Assembly: GCA_015501595.1 (NCBI GenBank)
Contig: JADNRX010000751.1
Location: 1 to 23,926 of the forward strand
DNA: 23,926 nucleotides
Direction of reading: 5' to 3'
Source: Hymenopellis radicata
Taxonomy: Eukaryota; Basidiomycota; Agaricomycetes; Agaricales; Physalacriaceae
The notes under the pieces were generated by a model, which saw nothing but the letters and a program-made list of their open reading frames with translations, ran no database searches and was not told the origin of the DNA. Below are positions 1 through 8,823 of the stretch, piece after piece. Positions within the stretch are counted from its first letter, which is position 1, and each line of letters opens with the position of its first letter. A program made the translations under genes and the position numbers.

Positions 1-117
1 CACGAGGTATACACCATAACATACCGTGTTTGATGCATCGATGAATTGGATCTATTGAAAACAAGTCAGAAATAGTAGCTGGAATCGAATTGAAAACACA
101 CCGTTTTGCCTGGACCA

Positions 118-410
118 AAAGCCGGTCCGGCGAGGACAGCCGACACTGCCAAGAATCAAGAGTTCGTTTCTATGGCAGCGAGCCATTTGAACGCTGCCGA
201 ATCGCGGTGGCGAACCACCGCGGCCAGCCTCCAGTCTGAATGCTTGTTCTCCCAATCAACTTGGAATCAACGACGCCGAGAGATGGCGACTCACGCATTC
301 CACGGGGATATTTAAAGGTAATCTAGGGCACAATTAAGCCCAAAAAGACGAAAAAAATGAGCTGAAAAATGCACTTTTCGCATAAAATCCAAGCCTGGCC
401 GGCGAGGCCG
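118..410. repeat. Dispersed CCGGCGAGG short repeat pair (A1)
   Basis: AAGCCGGTCCGGCGAGGAC (near 119-137) and AAGCCTGGCCGGCGAGGCC (391-409) are two copies of one short motif about 270 bases apart. Further copies are at 11693-11711, 11951-11969, 12222-12240, 20729-20745, 20943-20961 and near 21218-21236. They lie only at the B/A edges and in the left part of block A. Confidence 0.5.
203..222. repeat. Eight-base-pair hairpin in A1
   Basis: CGCGGTGG and CCACCGCG pair perfectly around CGAA. The same hairpin is at 21028-21047 in A2. In A-prime (12038-12056) the arms are GCGGTGGC/GCCACCGC around GAA: the sequence has changed but the pairing is preserved. Confidence 0.55.
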
Positions 411-487
411 TCTATGCTGCTTGATTCCCAAGGTTCCGTTAGTCGTGTTTTAGGTGTAATAAAATCCGAGTCACTGTCGATTCTGGA

Positions 488-502
488 GGCGCCGAAGGCG
501 CC
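488..502. repeat. GGCGCC-GAA-GGCGCC hairpin in A1
   Basis: Six-base self-complementary arms around GAA, followed by GACGCGTC. Present at 21315-21329 in A2 and, slightly altered, at 12322-12334 in A-prime. Confidence 0.5.
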
Positions 503-858
503 GACGCGTCATATCTGAAAAGAATCAGTTTCAAAGATGGCGGACTTGACGGTATGAAGCAAACCTTGAAGTTGCCCGATTGGGATGAATGTTGATCGGT
601 GTGGTCTTCCTCTTGCCATCACGTCGTACCGCTGGCGTCTCCCTCAATTGACCCTTCGCGTGTTTTTGATTCGGCCCCTTTTGCCATGCGATAATCTCTG
701 TGGCTCCCGTGTGTCAGTCCTTCTGGAATGACGCCGAATACGACCACTCACCGCCGCCATCTCCTCCGTGTATCTCCGTCTCTCTACTCCCGTAAATCTG
801 ACCCCGGTTCTCGACTAATTGAGCATCTCTCGCTCATCGTGTGCTCCTTCTGGATCGC

Positions 859-1640
859 ATGGCGGCTGATAACCAAACCGTGGCCGTCAAACTGGCGTGG
901 GCCCTCAACACGCTCCTGGTCTCCGATTGGACTTGTCTCCTCCATATTCCGACAGCGAATCTCGATGATTCGAGCTGGTAAGACTCTGGGGACAATAAGA
1001 ACTCTGGAGATCATCTAGACCACTTCACGCACCGTTCCCGACTTCTTTGGTGTTCCGGCCTTTCTAAGCGCGGATCTCGACGAATTGAGCGGGTGTCTGG
1101 AGCTCGACTCGTCAATATACGGGCTATGCAGACGTTCCAATTACTTACCTTGGCGCCTTCCTCAAGTCGGAAACCCAAAGACTACACGAAACTTCAGTGG
1201 GAAGAACTTACCAACGGTGAGGCAATTTACCTTGCAGGTACAAACATGCTGACAGGACGAATCGTCAGCAGACAAGCGGGATGGAGAGAAGAACGAGCTT
1301 ATCGCGACAGTTTGCAGTGAAGGTGGCAGTAAGTGGGAGAGTCGGAATGAGGAATCCAAACTGACCGTTGCACAGAGACAAAATTCAGGTCCCCGCCGGA
1401 GGAATATTCCCGTGTGTAAGATCTCTTTGGGCGCCTGATCGTTGCCTTGACTAACGCTTGATTCAGATCCTTGTCTGGAGATTTCTTCGTGGCGCATTTA
1501 ACGGGAGGTAAATCTTCTTTCTATATTGGATAGATATATCTAGTCACACTGATTCGCCGTTGTATAGGCATCGAGTTCGAGCTACTCAAGTGTAAATACG
1601 CAGAGTCAAGGTACGTACCTGCCGTCATTCCACAATATTT
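859..1640 (+). CDS. Unrecognised spliced transcription unit in A1
   Basis: I do not recognise this gene. An ATG at 859 opens a short reading frame. Further downstream, well-formed introns mark transcription on the plus strand: GTAAGT near 1330 to CACAG near 1377; GTAAG near 1418 to TTCAG near 1466 with the branch sequence GACTAACGC; GTAAAT near 1508 to GTATAG near 1567; and a GTACGT donor near 1612. One frame around 1160-1310 is open and protein-like (LQWEELTNGEAIYLA). I could not chain all exons in one phase. A1 and A2 differ here by six or seven one-base indels, so any joined model depends on which copy is right. The opposite strand is also open over 1162-1497, so the coding assignment is tentative. 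Confidence 0.35.
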
Positions 1641-1950
1641 GTCGCATCATTCGCTAAGACTGCCCTGGTAGTCTCCGGGCTATGCAGCTAATAACGCTTT
1701 CTTATTCTTGCACTACACAAATTCGTGTGGTAGGTAGCACCACAATATGTATCTCTTTCGATTCCTAATGACAGTCCGCTTTGAATGAAACTGCGGGAGA
1801 ATGCTTTCATTGAGAACATATATTTGGCCACACAGAACAATACTTTCGCCACATCATTCGATTCTGATGCGACGGAGCGCACAGAACTGCGCATGAGTAA
1901 CGGGGGGCCCAGACGACCGCTTCATAAATCAAACTTTAATGTTGAAGAGG

Positions 1951-1957
1951 TATAAAG
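1951..1957 (+). promoter_or_regulatory. TATA box upstream of the small gene (A1)
   Basis: TATAAAG lies 56 bases before the ATG at 2007, a usual distance for a fungal core promoter, and is followed by a pyrimidine-rich stretch (CTCCTTCCCTTCTC). The identical element is at 22784-22790 in A2. Confidence 0.5.
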
Positions 1958-2006
1958 ACCACCAGAACTCCCATCAATCTCATCGCCTCCTTCCCTTCTC
2001 ACTGTT

Positions 2007-2341
2007 ATGCTGTCGCTATGCCCCTCGTACTGTCCTCTTGTCGTCGCTGTTGCCTGCTCTCTAGACTCTATGTCGAGTAAGTGTCTTGCGTGGTACTCTG
2101 ATCATTGATTGACTTGTTCATCGTCTAGATACTCACTGTTCTGTCAACGCAAGTAAGTGCCTTCTTGTGTTCTACTCTCATCGCCATCTGATTTAGTTCA
2201 CTTCTAGGTGTTGACTTCATATTTCTCTCACTGACTATCTTCTTGTTCCTGCCTCGACTCGCAAGCTTCAGTGCTACGAGTCTCCGGGCAGCACGGTGTG
2301 TAACAGTAACTCGCGTCACTTCAGCTAACAAACCTGCTTAG
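2007..2341 (+). CDS. Putative small three-exon protein with a hydrophobic segment (A1)
   Basis: Model: exons 2007-2076, 2129-2152 and 2208-2341, 75 residues. Both introns begin GTAAGT and end CTAG, and the phases agree. The N-terminus is cysteine-containing (MLSLCPSYCP). A strongly hydrophobic segment, VDFIFLSLTIFLFLPRLASF, starts at residue 33, so the product could be membrane-anchored. No family recognised. In A2 a one-base gain and a one-base loss in exon 1 change the residues between them but restore the frame. A shorter product from the next ATG (2019), ending soon after the second splice, is an alternative. The TATA box and splice signals are the main support. Confidence 0.35.
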
Positions 2342-2818
2342 TTCGTCCGTGTGTGCTGGGGCAAACACCACGGTGTGAGGCTCAGATGTGAGTCTCGCAC
2401 TGCCCACTCCGGGGACTGCGCGAACCAGGCATGGGATGTTGGGGCCCGTGTGGCTTAATGGGGTTGACCCTACCCAAAACCAACCTTGCGCGCAGGTGAT
2501 GTTTGCCTGGTTTCCTGCCAGCCCTCCTTGGGGCAGCTAAATCAGCCACCGAGACTCCTTTTTTTTTTGATTCTAGCTGCGAGAGACTTGAACGCTGTAC
2601 TCGCCAGCCCCATCCCCAGGTAACGGACCTCTTTCGGTTTGAATCTCGCCCGAGGAGCCCAAACACCTTAGCAGGGCACCTTGACAGTACGTCCTCTGAG
2701 CTAAAAAGTGCTCTTTAGCGAGACGTGCCTGTGCAATCAGTAGACTTGTCTCTCGCTTAGACTTTTGTAGTAAATACTTGCCGTTCGCGCCGTGTAGTAG
2801 TAAAACAATGCATTGATT
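2342..2818. other. Gene-free interval in A1
   Basis: I see no convincing gene. The stretch has a 10-T run near 2568 (9 T in A2), and open frames on both strands are short and overlapping. TGGCTTAATGG near 2450 and GGTTTGAATCTCGCC near 2637 resemble the A and B boxes of RNA polymerase III promoters but are about 180 bases apart. The A2 equivalent is 23174-23647. Confidence 0.5.
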
Positions 2819-3540
2819 TCAACAACTACTTCTACTTTGAGCTGCTGCCGCGACGGTCCAAGGAAGACTGTCTAAAAACAAAGGTGTACCAACAGTCACG
2901 CGCTTGAGAGGGCCATATCTGGAAAAGATTTCGTACATATCCCGCTCAGAGGCCTCGTAGGACAGGTTGGCCACCATAAGCGTCAACGAGGGAACTTGCT
3001 CGGACCGCACCGCAGCGACGCTCTGCTTCTCCGCCCATTCTATGAGTGCAGTGCGTCCGCTGAATGTGAAAGGCTGCGCGCGCATTACACTTGCTGCTGC
3101 TTCTTCCGTCTCAAACTGGACTATGGCCCAGCCACTTGGTCGCAGCATCGCCCGGGCTCAACTATGGCGCAGCCGCCTGGTCACCTCAGCCCCGGCGGCG
3201 CCTGCAATCGAAAAAAGAGTAAGTGATGAACTGCCGCAATGCTAGATGCAAAAAACGCACCCTTGTGGATGTTGGTGATGACGCCAAATTGCTGCAGCTC
3301 ATTCCGAATGTTGTCCTCCTCCATGTTGAAGGGCAGATTGCCAAGGTACAGAATGTTGCGGGGCTGGGCACTTGACTCATCGCTCATCCACTGAGCAGCA
3401 TGTGTCGTACGTGTCTGGTGCAGCAGGGTCGGACGCGCTAGCGACGCACGCGACGACAAAGAGCGGCCGCCGCGGCGCGAGACAGTCGTGAGGGCGCGTG
3501 CATTGGCGCGAATGAGATTGGCCCACCTCGTCATGGACAT
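2819..3540 (-). pseudogene. Truncated mitochondrial-type two-RRM protein gene (A1)
   Basis: Exon 1 is 3540-3261. It begins MSMTRWANLIRANARAL, an Arg/Ser/Ala-rich presequence of about 50 residues, which suggests a mitochondrial RNA-binding protein. RRM1 follows, with RNP2 LYLGNL at residues 64-69. A GTGCGT...TTGCAG intron leads to exon 2 at 3201. In phase, a TGA at 3158-3160 interrupts RRM1. The same frame resumes at once with LRPSGWAIVQFETEEAAASV (RNP1-like), the rest of RRM1, and the start of RRM2 (VANLSYEASERDMYEIFSRY). Similarity ends at about 2880 and a stop comes at 2819, so RRM2 is cut short. The TGA lies in about 27 extra bases that partly duplicate nearby sequence. I read this as a truncated, probably dead copy. 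Confidence 0.7.
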
Positions 3541-3580
3541 GACCAGGACATGATTAGGTAAGTACAGGCCTGGAGCTAAC

Positions 3581-3611
3581 GCGGGTAACGCCGTTTAACG
3601 GCAAGGCCCGC
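3581..3611. repeat. Two-tier hairpin at the A1/C1 edge
   Basis: Inner arms GCCGTT/AACGGC (3590-3595 and 3597-3602) enclose one T. Outer arms GCGGG/CCCGC (3581-3585 and 3607-3611) pair outside 4-base bulges. It starts five bases after the breakpoint where A1 and A-prime stop matching. Confidence 0.6.
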
Positions 3612-4171
3612 TACCCCTATTGACAACTTGTATTCGAGGTTAAACGGCAAGGGTAATCGTCGAGTGAGTGCACTTCCTCTATCTATGAACCCTAGCACTC
3701 ATACGTCTCCACCACACTCAGGTCGTAAGCGGGACGTAGTTTTGAGATCTCTCACCTTTGAGTGATCTTAATTCTGTGAGTGCTCATCGTGCGTCTGCGG
3801 CGCTCATCCTTCCTCTCAGCGTCTGCGGCGCGTCCTCTCTTTAAAGCGTCTTCGACGCGTCTTCTGTACGTCTTTGGCATACTGCGTGGCTGCACGCCCT
3901 CTAACCTCTTTCAGGCATATCACCGAGATCACCGAGCGAGGTGCGTATTATTGATGTTGTTCTAGAAGCCTTTCTGACCGTTGAGTTTAGCTCACTCGTC
4001 GCATTTAACCCACCCATCAATCTCTCTTCCTTATGTCTGTCCTTACTTATTTCTCGTATGCATCCCATCTGTATCATCTATTTTTCTTGTCATTTCTCCG
4101 TTTACTGTACTTTTAGCCGAATACTCTACTCTTCTTCCGCCAGTCCGTCGCAATTTATTGGTGGTTGTTGG

Positions 4172-4194
4172 AGCCCCCGCTAGCTCTGGGGGCT
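4172..4194. repeat. Seven-base-pair hairpin in C1
   Basis: AGCCCCC at 4172-4178 pairs perfectly with GGGGGCT at 4188-4194 around a 9-base loop. No T-run follows and the role is unknown. Confidence 0.5.
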
Positions 4195-4914
4195 GCCTCT
4201 TGGCTAAACGTAGCGTAGGACGATTAGTAACGAGAAGGGTGTCTAGTCTAACATTCCGACTGATGCATTCCGCGGGAGCTTTGTCGGGGGTCGGTGTTAC
4301 CAGACATATCTGGTCGTACAGCAAATGATACGAGGAGTTGTACTGACACGGCGCCCGCTTGCACTGGAGTCAAGTTGGCAGGCTCGCCCAGACAAAGTCC
4401 CCCACTTGAAGTTCGCCTGTCAAGGGGGAGACGCATATATGTTGTGATGTTGAATGACACGATAAAACATGGATGGTCAAGGACATACGTGCGCATAAAG
4501 CAATCCTGCGTCTTGAGAAGGGGAACACCGGACACATGCACTTCCGAACGACGACATCACAACATGAGCCCAAGGCCAAGCAGGATGCTTATCCCAAATT
4601 GGTGTGTGGATGGGATTTGGAGAGTGGTACAAGTTGAAGTACAAAGAGACTAAGCACACTTGGAACGTTTTTGCCTTTACCCAAAGGGTAGGCAGCGTAT
4701 GCCGGGTCTCAACGGTGAGGTATATATAACATAGACAACGGACGAGGTTTTATTGACAAAAAGAAGGTGACCCGATGTGGTGCGCTCGGCTAGTCAAGAG
4801 GCGGAAAACACGTCGCATCAAGATTAGTTGAACCCAGTCTACCTCTATTCTAGGTATTAACCATCAGAGTCGTAAGAATCAATAATTTTTGGCACCTCCT
4901 CTGCCCCTCAAAAT

Positions 4915-5598
4915 CTACTGCTTCTTCGCAGCCCTCTCTTCCTCTCTCTTCGCGTAGATCATATCCGTAAACGGCCCCTCGAACCTCAACGCCACGACAT
5001 ACACGACATACACATACGCCGTTATAACCAACCCAGCGATGGATTGGAACCATAGGGAGACACCGAGAAAGCACATGGTGGAGCCGACGTACATGGGGTT
5101 TGTCAGGATGTTGAACGGGAATCTACGTGTTATTTAGTTGGAGTTAGAGAGAGAGATGAGGGAACAACTCACCCCTCGACGCGTGCGTCCATCAAAATAC
5201 CAAAGTAGTCCCCGAGAAATGTCCCCGTGATACCCAACGCCCAGGTCGAGGTCACAACCAAAATCTGACCACTCGCCACAAGCGCAATCGGCAGGTACGT
5301 GTCGAATGGCTTTGCGAGTGGAGGGAGAGAAGCAGGTTGGGCGGCGAGGGCATCATGAAAGAGGTTGTCGCGGAGCATGCCAAAGGAGAATATCATGAAG
5401 GCAAGGAAATAGCAGCCAGCTTTTTGTGAGCCAAAGAGACGGGTTATGGTTTTATTGTGGTATTCTATGCAAATCATTAGTGCTCGAAGGGTATAAGGGA
5501 GGAAGGCGCGCACCATTCCGGGCGACGATATTCCATGCAGTGGGGTTGAACGCGATAGAGGCAATGTTGAGCTAGAAGGACGGCTGGGTGAGGTACAC
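4915..5598 (-). pseudogene. OPI3: OPI3-like phospholipid N-methyltransferase, B1 copy, disabled
   Basis: Opi3/PEMT enzymes are ER membrane proteins that make phosphatidylcholine by SAM-dependent methylation of phosphatidyl-monomethyl- and dimethylethanolamine. Exons 5598-5514, 5464-5173 and 5122-4915 join in phase to about 194 residues; as I recall, yeast Opi3 has 206. Family signatures are FNPTAWNIVARNEYHNK across the first splice, KAGCYFLAFMIFSFGMLRDN, GDYFGILMDARVEGFPFN and NPMYVGST. The C-terminus has the ER-type KKQ ending. Disabling changes: the start ATG of B2 is GTG here, and TGG is TAG at 5572-5574. The two lesions leave no obvious translation start. The C-terminal RFEGPF has Gly where the Glu-Glu pair of characterised members would have its second Glu, so cofactor binding could be affected even if it were expressed. 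Confidence 0.85.
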
Positions 5599-5718
5599 GT
5601 AGTACGTGCGTTCATGTCATGTCGCGGAGAAAGGAACGCGCACTGTATTTGTAGATGTGTACTTCGGAAGTCCTTGGCGGGATGTTCGGGCCGACACCTT
5701 GCCTCAAAGTCGTTCATC
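5599..5718. promoter_or_regulatory. Divergent intergenic region between OPI3 and the RRM gene (B1)
   Basis: About 120 bases separate the two outward-facing genes and must hold both promoters. The B2 equivalent is 14624-14753. I see no clear TATA box. The spacing is conserved between copies. Confidence 0.45.
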
Positions 5719-6590
5719 ATGTTGGCAGCGATACTTCGACGGCTGGGGAGGCCGTACTCGACAGGACGCGTCCAACCCATGTAGAATCCGACGCGGGTCC
5801 ATCTAGATGGCGAGAAGATCCATCCTACACGCAAGCTACACGTACGCGGCACTCCCAAGGATGCTTCCTTGGAGGAGGTCATTGCGTCTCCTGCGTTCAG
5901 GAATCTAAAGGGAATAGTTTCAGCGAGAAAAGGTACGTTGTCGATCGCAACACGAGGAAGGCGCTAAACTCACGATAGCATTCCGGGATAACCTCAGCCA
6001 CGATTTCCTCCCCGTCGGATTCGAACCCGTAGCCGCTGCTACAGCCGCTCTTATGGAACACCAGCAAAACGCTCTCTCGCTTGACGGCGAGCCGCTCAGC
6101 GTGGAATACGCCCGTCCACACGTTACAGACATCCGCCCACCATCACGATCCACCGATACACTCTTCTTGGGGCTCGATACCCTTCATCCCGACCTGGTCC
6201 ACCCACGCGCGGAACACCCTCCTCCGCGCCTGGACCACCTCCTACAACTCCATCCAGCAGCTCTCCTTCGTCCTCGCCGCCTCCCCCACCAAACCCGGCT
6301 TCGCACACGTCCAGTTCGTCAATTTCGCAGACTCGCTGCGCTTATACGAGAGCGCCAAGATGCACGGGGCCATACTCACCCTCGTACCCGCTCCCGCCGA
6401 CTCGACTCGCGTCCCAACGAGTTGGCAGAGGATGCGACGCGTAGCCAGCATAAACTTCATGTTGCGGAGGACGGGCTTGGAGGTATCGGGGAAGAACATG
6501 AGGGAGAGGAAGACGGTTGGTGCTGGTGAGGATGGGAGCCCTGGGGGGAAGAGTGGAGGCGACGACGGCTGTGTTCGGTGCGAGTGCTGA
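5719..6590 (+). pseudogene. Mitochondrial-type RRM protein gene, B1 copy, disabled
   Basis: Counterpart of the intact gene at 14754-15447. Exon 1 (5719-5932) starts MLAAILRRLGR, a basic presequence. A GTACGT...GATAG intron leads to exon 2 at 5979. TAG at 5782-5784 (codon 22) replaces the TGG of B2. An extra base near 6166-6178 shifts the frame right at the RNP2 strand, and the RRM continues in the next frame (KPGFAHVQFVNFADSLRLYE). Exon 1 of this copy has DASLEEVIASPAFRNLKGI, a smoother sequence than B2. Past the position where B2 stops (TGA), this copy reads TGG and stays open to about 6588, so the ancestral C-terminus may have been longer than that of B2. Confidence 0.8.
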
Positions 6591-6599
6591 CGGAGAGTC

Positions 6600-6880
6600 G
6601 GGTGTCAGGGGGTCGCAGGGCGTACTCGACCCCAACCTGAGGAGATAGGTGGAGATACCGCGCCGAGATGAAGACACGTCTTGCAGGCGTCGGCGAGTCC
6701 TGCTCTCGAGAGTCCTCACTTACTGGCCATATGTACTCAGCCTTACGCTGGCCTTACTTCTGGCCATATATCTATCTAATGTATGTTACTTACTCTATAC
6801 CCGCTGTGAATAAAACAAATTATATTCTGCAAAAACCGCGTTAGTTTTAACATTTCGAAAAGGGCAGACTCACTCACCAC
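6600..6880. other. Gene-poor interval between the RRM gene and the next minus-strand gene (B1)
   Basis: I see no supported gene. A minus-strand frame starts at 6719 (MRTLESRTRRRLQDVSSSRR) and overlaps the 3-prime end of the RRM locus, but its conservation against B2 is poor and frame-shifted. GTAAGT and GTGAGT donors with TTTTTGCAG acceptors around 6780-6930 may be 3-prime untranslated exons of the minus-strand gene upstream. The B2 counterpart is 15600-15910. Confidence 0.4.
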
Positions 6881-6884
6881 TACG

Positions 6885-7367
6885 CTACGTACACCTCGGC
6901 TTGAGTACTGGACAAGGCGGCGTGAGTGGTGAATTCGAAGAACCAGAACGAGACTTACCAGATAACTGGCGAGCAAGTCGATACCACTGTAGGAATTGAC
7001 TGCAAGGGGAAAATACAAACAGACTTGCCTCACTCAGATGATTCCTGTGAGAGATGTCAATCAGCGAGGGCATAGAAAGCATCCAAGACAAGCTCACCAT
7101 CTCGACAAGCAGCGGATGGACAAGCCCAAACAGAGGCCGACTCGAAGGACACTCACTATGCTTCTTCCGCACAACCGATCCCACCCTCTCGCCCACGCCC
7201 ATGACAACAACGACGGCCATATCTACCACCTCCAAGTCGAGCTCAGCTTTATGGAACACGACATCAGTTCTAAACAAGCAGATCAAACTACAAAACTGCA
7301 CCTTTCAACGATGAGCGTGCCACCGATGGCTGCACTGGGCATTGACGTTCGTGAAGCCAGTGTCATT
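6885..7367 (-). CDS. Unrecognised minus-strand gene, B1 copy
   Basis: No family recognised. An ATG at 7367-7365 begins MTLASRTSMPSAAIGGTLIV. The sequence splices or reads on into a long open exon with VVFHKAELDLEVVDMAVVVV, a basic stretch VVRKKHSE and LVHPLLVEM up to a GTGAGC donor near 7099. The branch and acceptor (CTGATTGACATCTCTCACAG) are good. In B2 the next exon is in phase (RQVCSYFPLAVNSYSGIDLL) and ends TVLEPRCT before a stop at 15918-15920. In B1 two 8-base insertions break that phase, although one frame stays open from 7301 to 6885. The first intron would be only 32 nt, which is suspiciously short. Confidence 0.35.
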
Positions 7368-7468
7368 CAAAATACGGTGTCGTCCCGCTGCTCGCATCGG
7401 GCTGTTGATATCGATGACCGAGATCGCCAAGTCAGACGCAGACGACGTTGAATACGAGGTGCATGGCA

Positions 7469-8397
7469 TCAAGGACCGATATTGGTGAATATGCAGGCGC
7501 GATGCAGGTACGCCTATGTAAACGCCTCATCAGCGAGCTCGTCGTCAAGCAAAGCAACCAATGAACGTACCCAACAAATCAACAGCGAGAACGAGACTAG
7601 GACCAACCAGGACAGGGCGGGAATAACCAAAGCTATACCGATAGTCGGGAGTCGTATCCAGAGCAGCGTCGACGTCTGATTAATCCCACCGGCGCGAAGC
7701 CAAATGGGATAGGGACGCGTCGCGAAGACAACGTCCCAATCAACGCCGGCGACGTCGCTTATAATCCTGATGTCTGTCAGAGTCGTTGGTCGTTGGTCCG
7801 AGGGTGAATACCCAACCAACGTACCATAGAAAGTCGTTCGTTGGTGCTAGTAGGACGAGGAGCTTGATAATGCAGCTGGCGGGAAAGTCGTCCGGGCTCG
7901 AGTTCACGGCGGGAGCGCGCGGTATCTAAGGCTAAGGGAATGAATGGGATGGTAGCAGGAAGAGAGGGGGGCTTACCATGCAAGGAAGGCCCCGAAGGTC
8001 TGCCCGACGTCTAAGAAAAGGGCGGGGAATGAGTATGACTATGTCAAGCAGGAATAACAACGCACAAGGTGGATCTTAGGCCGTATCCATGGAGGAGCGG
8101 CGGGATAATGTCCTCCACGTCGCGGTCAACGACGCACAACCAAAATCTTCGGACAAAGTCGTCAGCGGGCTTGTCGACGACAAGAGAAACAGCTAGACAT
8201 ACCAGAGTGCTGGAAACCGAGGGTGGAGGCGTCGACGGACGATGGCAGTTAGGAGAGAAATCGACGATGATGGTGGGAGGAAGAAACCCGGGTGTTCATC
8301 AACAAACATAAGTCGGTCACGTTTTAAACGCGTCGTCGTCGCGGTGATGTCCGGCAGAAACGATGAGCGGGAACGTCGTGTACAGCGACGAGAGCAT
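7469..8397 (-). CDS. Six-exon protein of unknown family with one membrane segment (B1)
   Basis: Exons 8397-8321, 8209-8066, 8010-7977, 7925-7825, 7766-7571 and 7513-7469 join in phase at every junction to 198 residues. Most introns are 47-61 nt with GTGCGT, GTAAGC and GTACGT donors and CTGAC or TTGAC branch sequences; the first is 111 nt. The product starts MLSSLYTTFPLIVSAGHH. It then has VDRDVEDIIPPLLHGYGLR, a moderately hydrophobic IIKLLVLLAP, and one clear transmembrane segment, LPTIGIALVIPALSWLVLVS, near residues 150-170. It ends AYLHRACIFTNIGP. I do not recognise it. The ATG directly follows a possible acceptor (TCTGTAG), so it could be an internal exon of a longer gene that includes 8409-8820. 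The phase-consistent chain is the main evidence. Confidence 0.5.
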
Positions 8398-8408
8398 CTA
8401 CAGAACGA

Positions 8409-8820
8409 TTATAAGGGCATGGTATCAGAGAATGAGACAAACCGAGAGAAGAAAGGTATGCAGAGGGAAAAGGAAGGAAGGGAAGGTGGAATGATGATTC
8501 TCAGCGAATTCCGTCGCCTTTTAATGGCTTCCCATAGATACGTACACGCAACAAGATGGATATCAAAGCCGTTGATCGGGTGCCGTGACACACGGACATT
8601 TGATGCGGGCAGATCCAAGAAGATTCGGGCGCATATTGCGCCGCCACACATTTCGCTTAGTGACGAGAGTCTCCGCCCTGAGCAACACGGTGAAAATAGC
8701 AGTGATACAAGCAAGAAAAGAATGAAAATCTGAGATAAGTAAGACTCCAGCACAAGTACTAAACACAAACAGAAAGAAACTTACCTTGACCTCCAGAATG
8801 CACCGTAGCGAGTTTCCCAT
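8409..8820 (-). CDS. Putative small membrane-anchored or secreted protein (B1)
   Basis: Two exons, 8820-8785 and 8729-8409, separated by a GTAAGT...ATCTCAG intron in phase 0, give 118 residues. The protein begins MGNSLRCILEVK and continues with a hydrophobic core (IFILFLLVSLLF), a signal anchor or signal peptide by composition. A basic, cysteine-containing region and LRIIIPPSLPSFSLCIPFF follow. No family recognised. The ATG lies within four bases of the stop of the gene at 8824. An alternative acceptor (TTGCTCAG near 8690) would give a different frame that is better conserved in B2 (AETLVTKRNVWRRNMR). The start codon is ACG in B2. Confidence 0.3.
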
Positions 8821-8823
8821 TCT

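Larger units (their letters stand above)
1..3576. repeat. Segmental duplication block A, copy A1
   Basis: Positions 1-3098 match 20825-23926 almost base for base. The left part (about 118-755) and the right end (about 3366-3576) also match the diverged copy A-prime at 11950-12796. Similarity to A-prime stops sharply after the shared CCTGGAGC that ends at 3576 and 12796, which fixes the right edge of the block. A1 holds a plus-strand spliced unit, a small gene behind a TATA box, and a truncated minus-strand RRM gene. The true left edge may lie outside the window. Confidence 0.93.
3577..4787. other. Cassette C1, unique sequence between A1 and B1
   Basis: This 1.2-kb segment sits where C2 sits in the second unit but is mostly unrelated to it. 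It contains several hairpins (3581-3611, 4172-4194, near 4672) and GCGTCTGCGGCGC twice (near 3791 and 3822). Both strands have short open frames and I cannot support a gene at 3577-4240. At 4250-4650 the minus strand has open, protein-like stretches (for example LTGELQVGDFVWASLP near 4385-4435) with a possible GTATGT donor near 4490. The block 4549-4610 resembles 13611-13690 in C2, so the two cassettes may share one diverged edge. Confidence 0.6.

Noticed and set aside
1162..1497. Minus-strand 111-codon open frame in A1 as a gene
   Set aside because: Three well-formed introns read on the plus strand across the same interval, so the minus frame is more likely a shadow.
2450..2655. tRNA gene or SINE suggested by A-box-like TGGCTTAATGG and B-box-like GGTTTGAATCTCGCC
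   Set aside because: The boxes are about 180 bases apart and I could not fold a cloverleaf or find paired acceptor arms. Kept only as a remark.
4248..4660. Retrotransposon integrase or chromatin-reader fragment suggested by GELQVGDFVWASLP in C1
   Set aside because: The match is a short stretch only, with no catalytic motif, long terminal repeats or longer frame around it.
6996..7040. Eight-base insertions in B1 relative to B2 as hAT transposon footprints
   Set aside because: The inserted bases do not duplicate adjacent sequence, so they are not target-site duplications.
6996..7451. Plus-strand open frames rich in Ser/Thr and His over the minus-strand gene
   Set aside because: Low-complexity composition typical of antisense frames, and the splice signals in the interval are on the minus strand.
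6885..8800. STE3-type pheromone receptor or mating-type locus, suggested by hydrophobic exons and idiomorph-like cassettes
   Set aside because: I found only one clear membrane segment, no seven-helix order, no homeodomain and no CaaX pheromone precursor.
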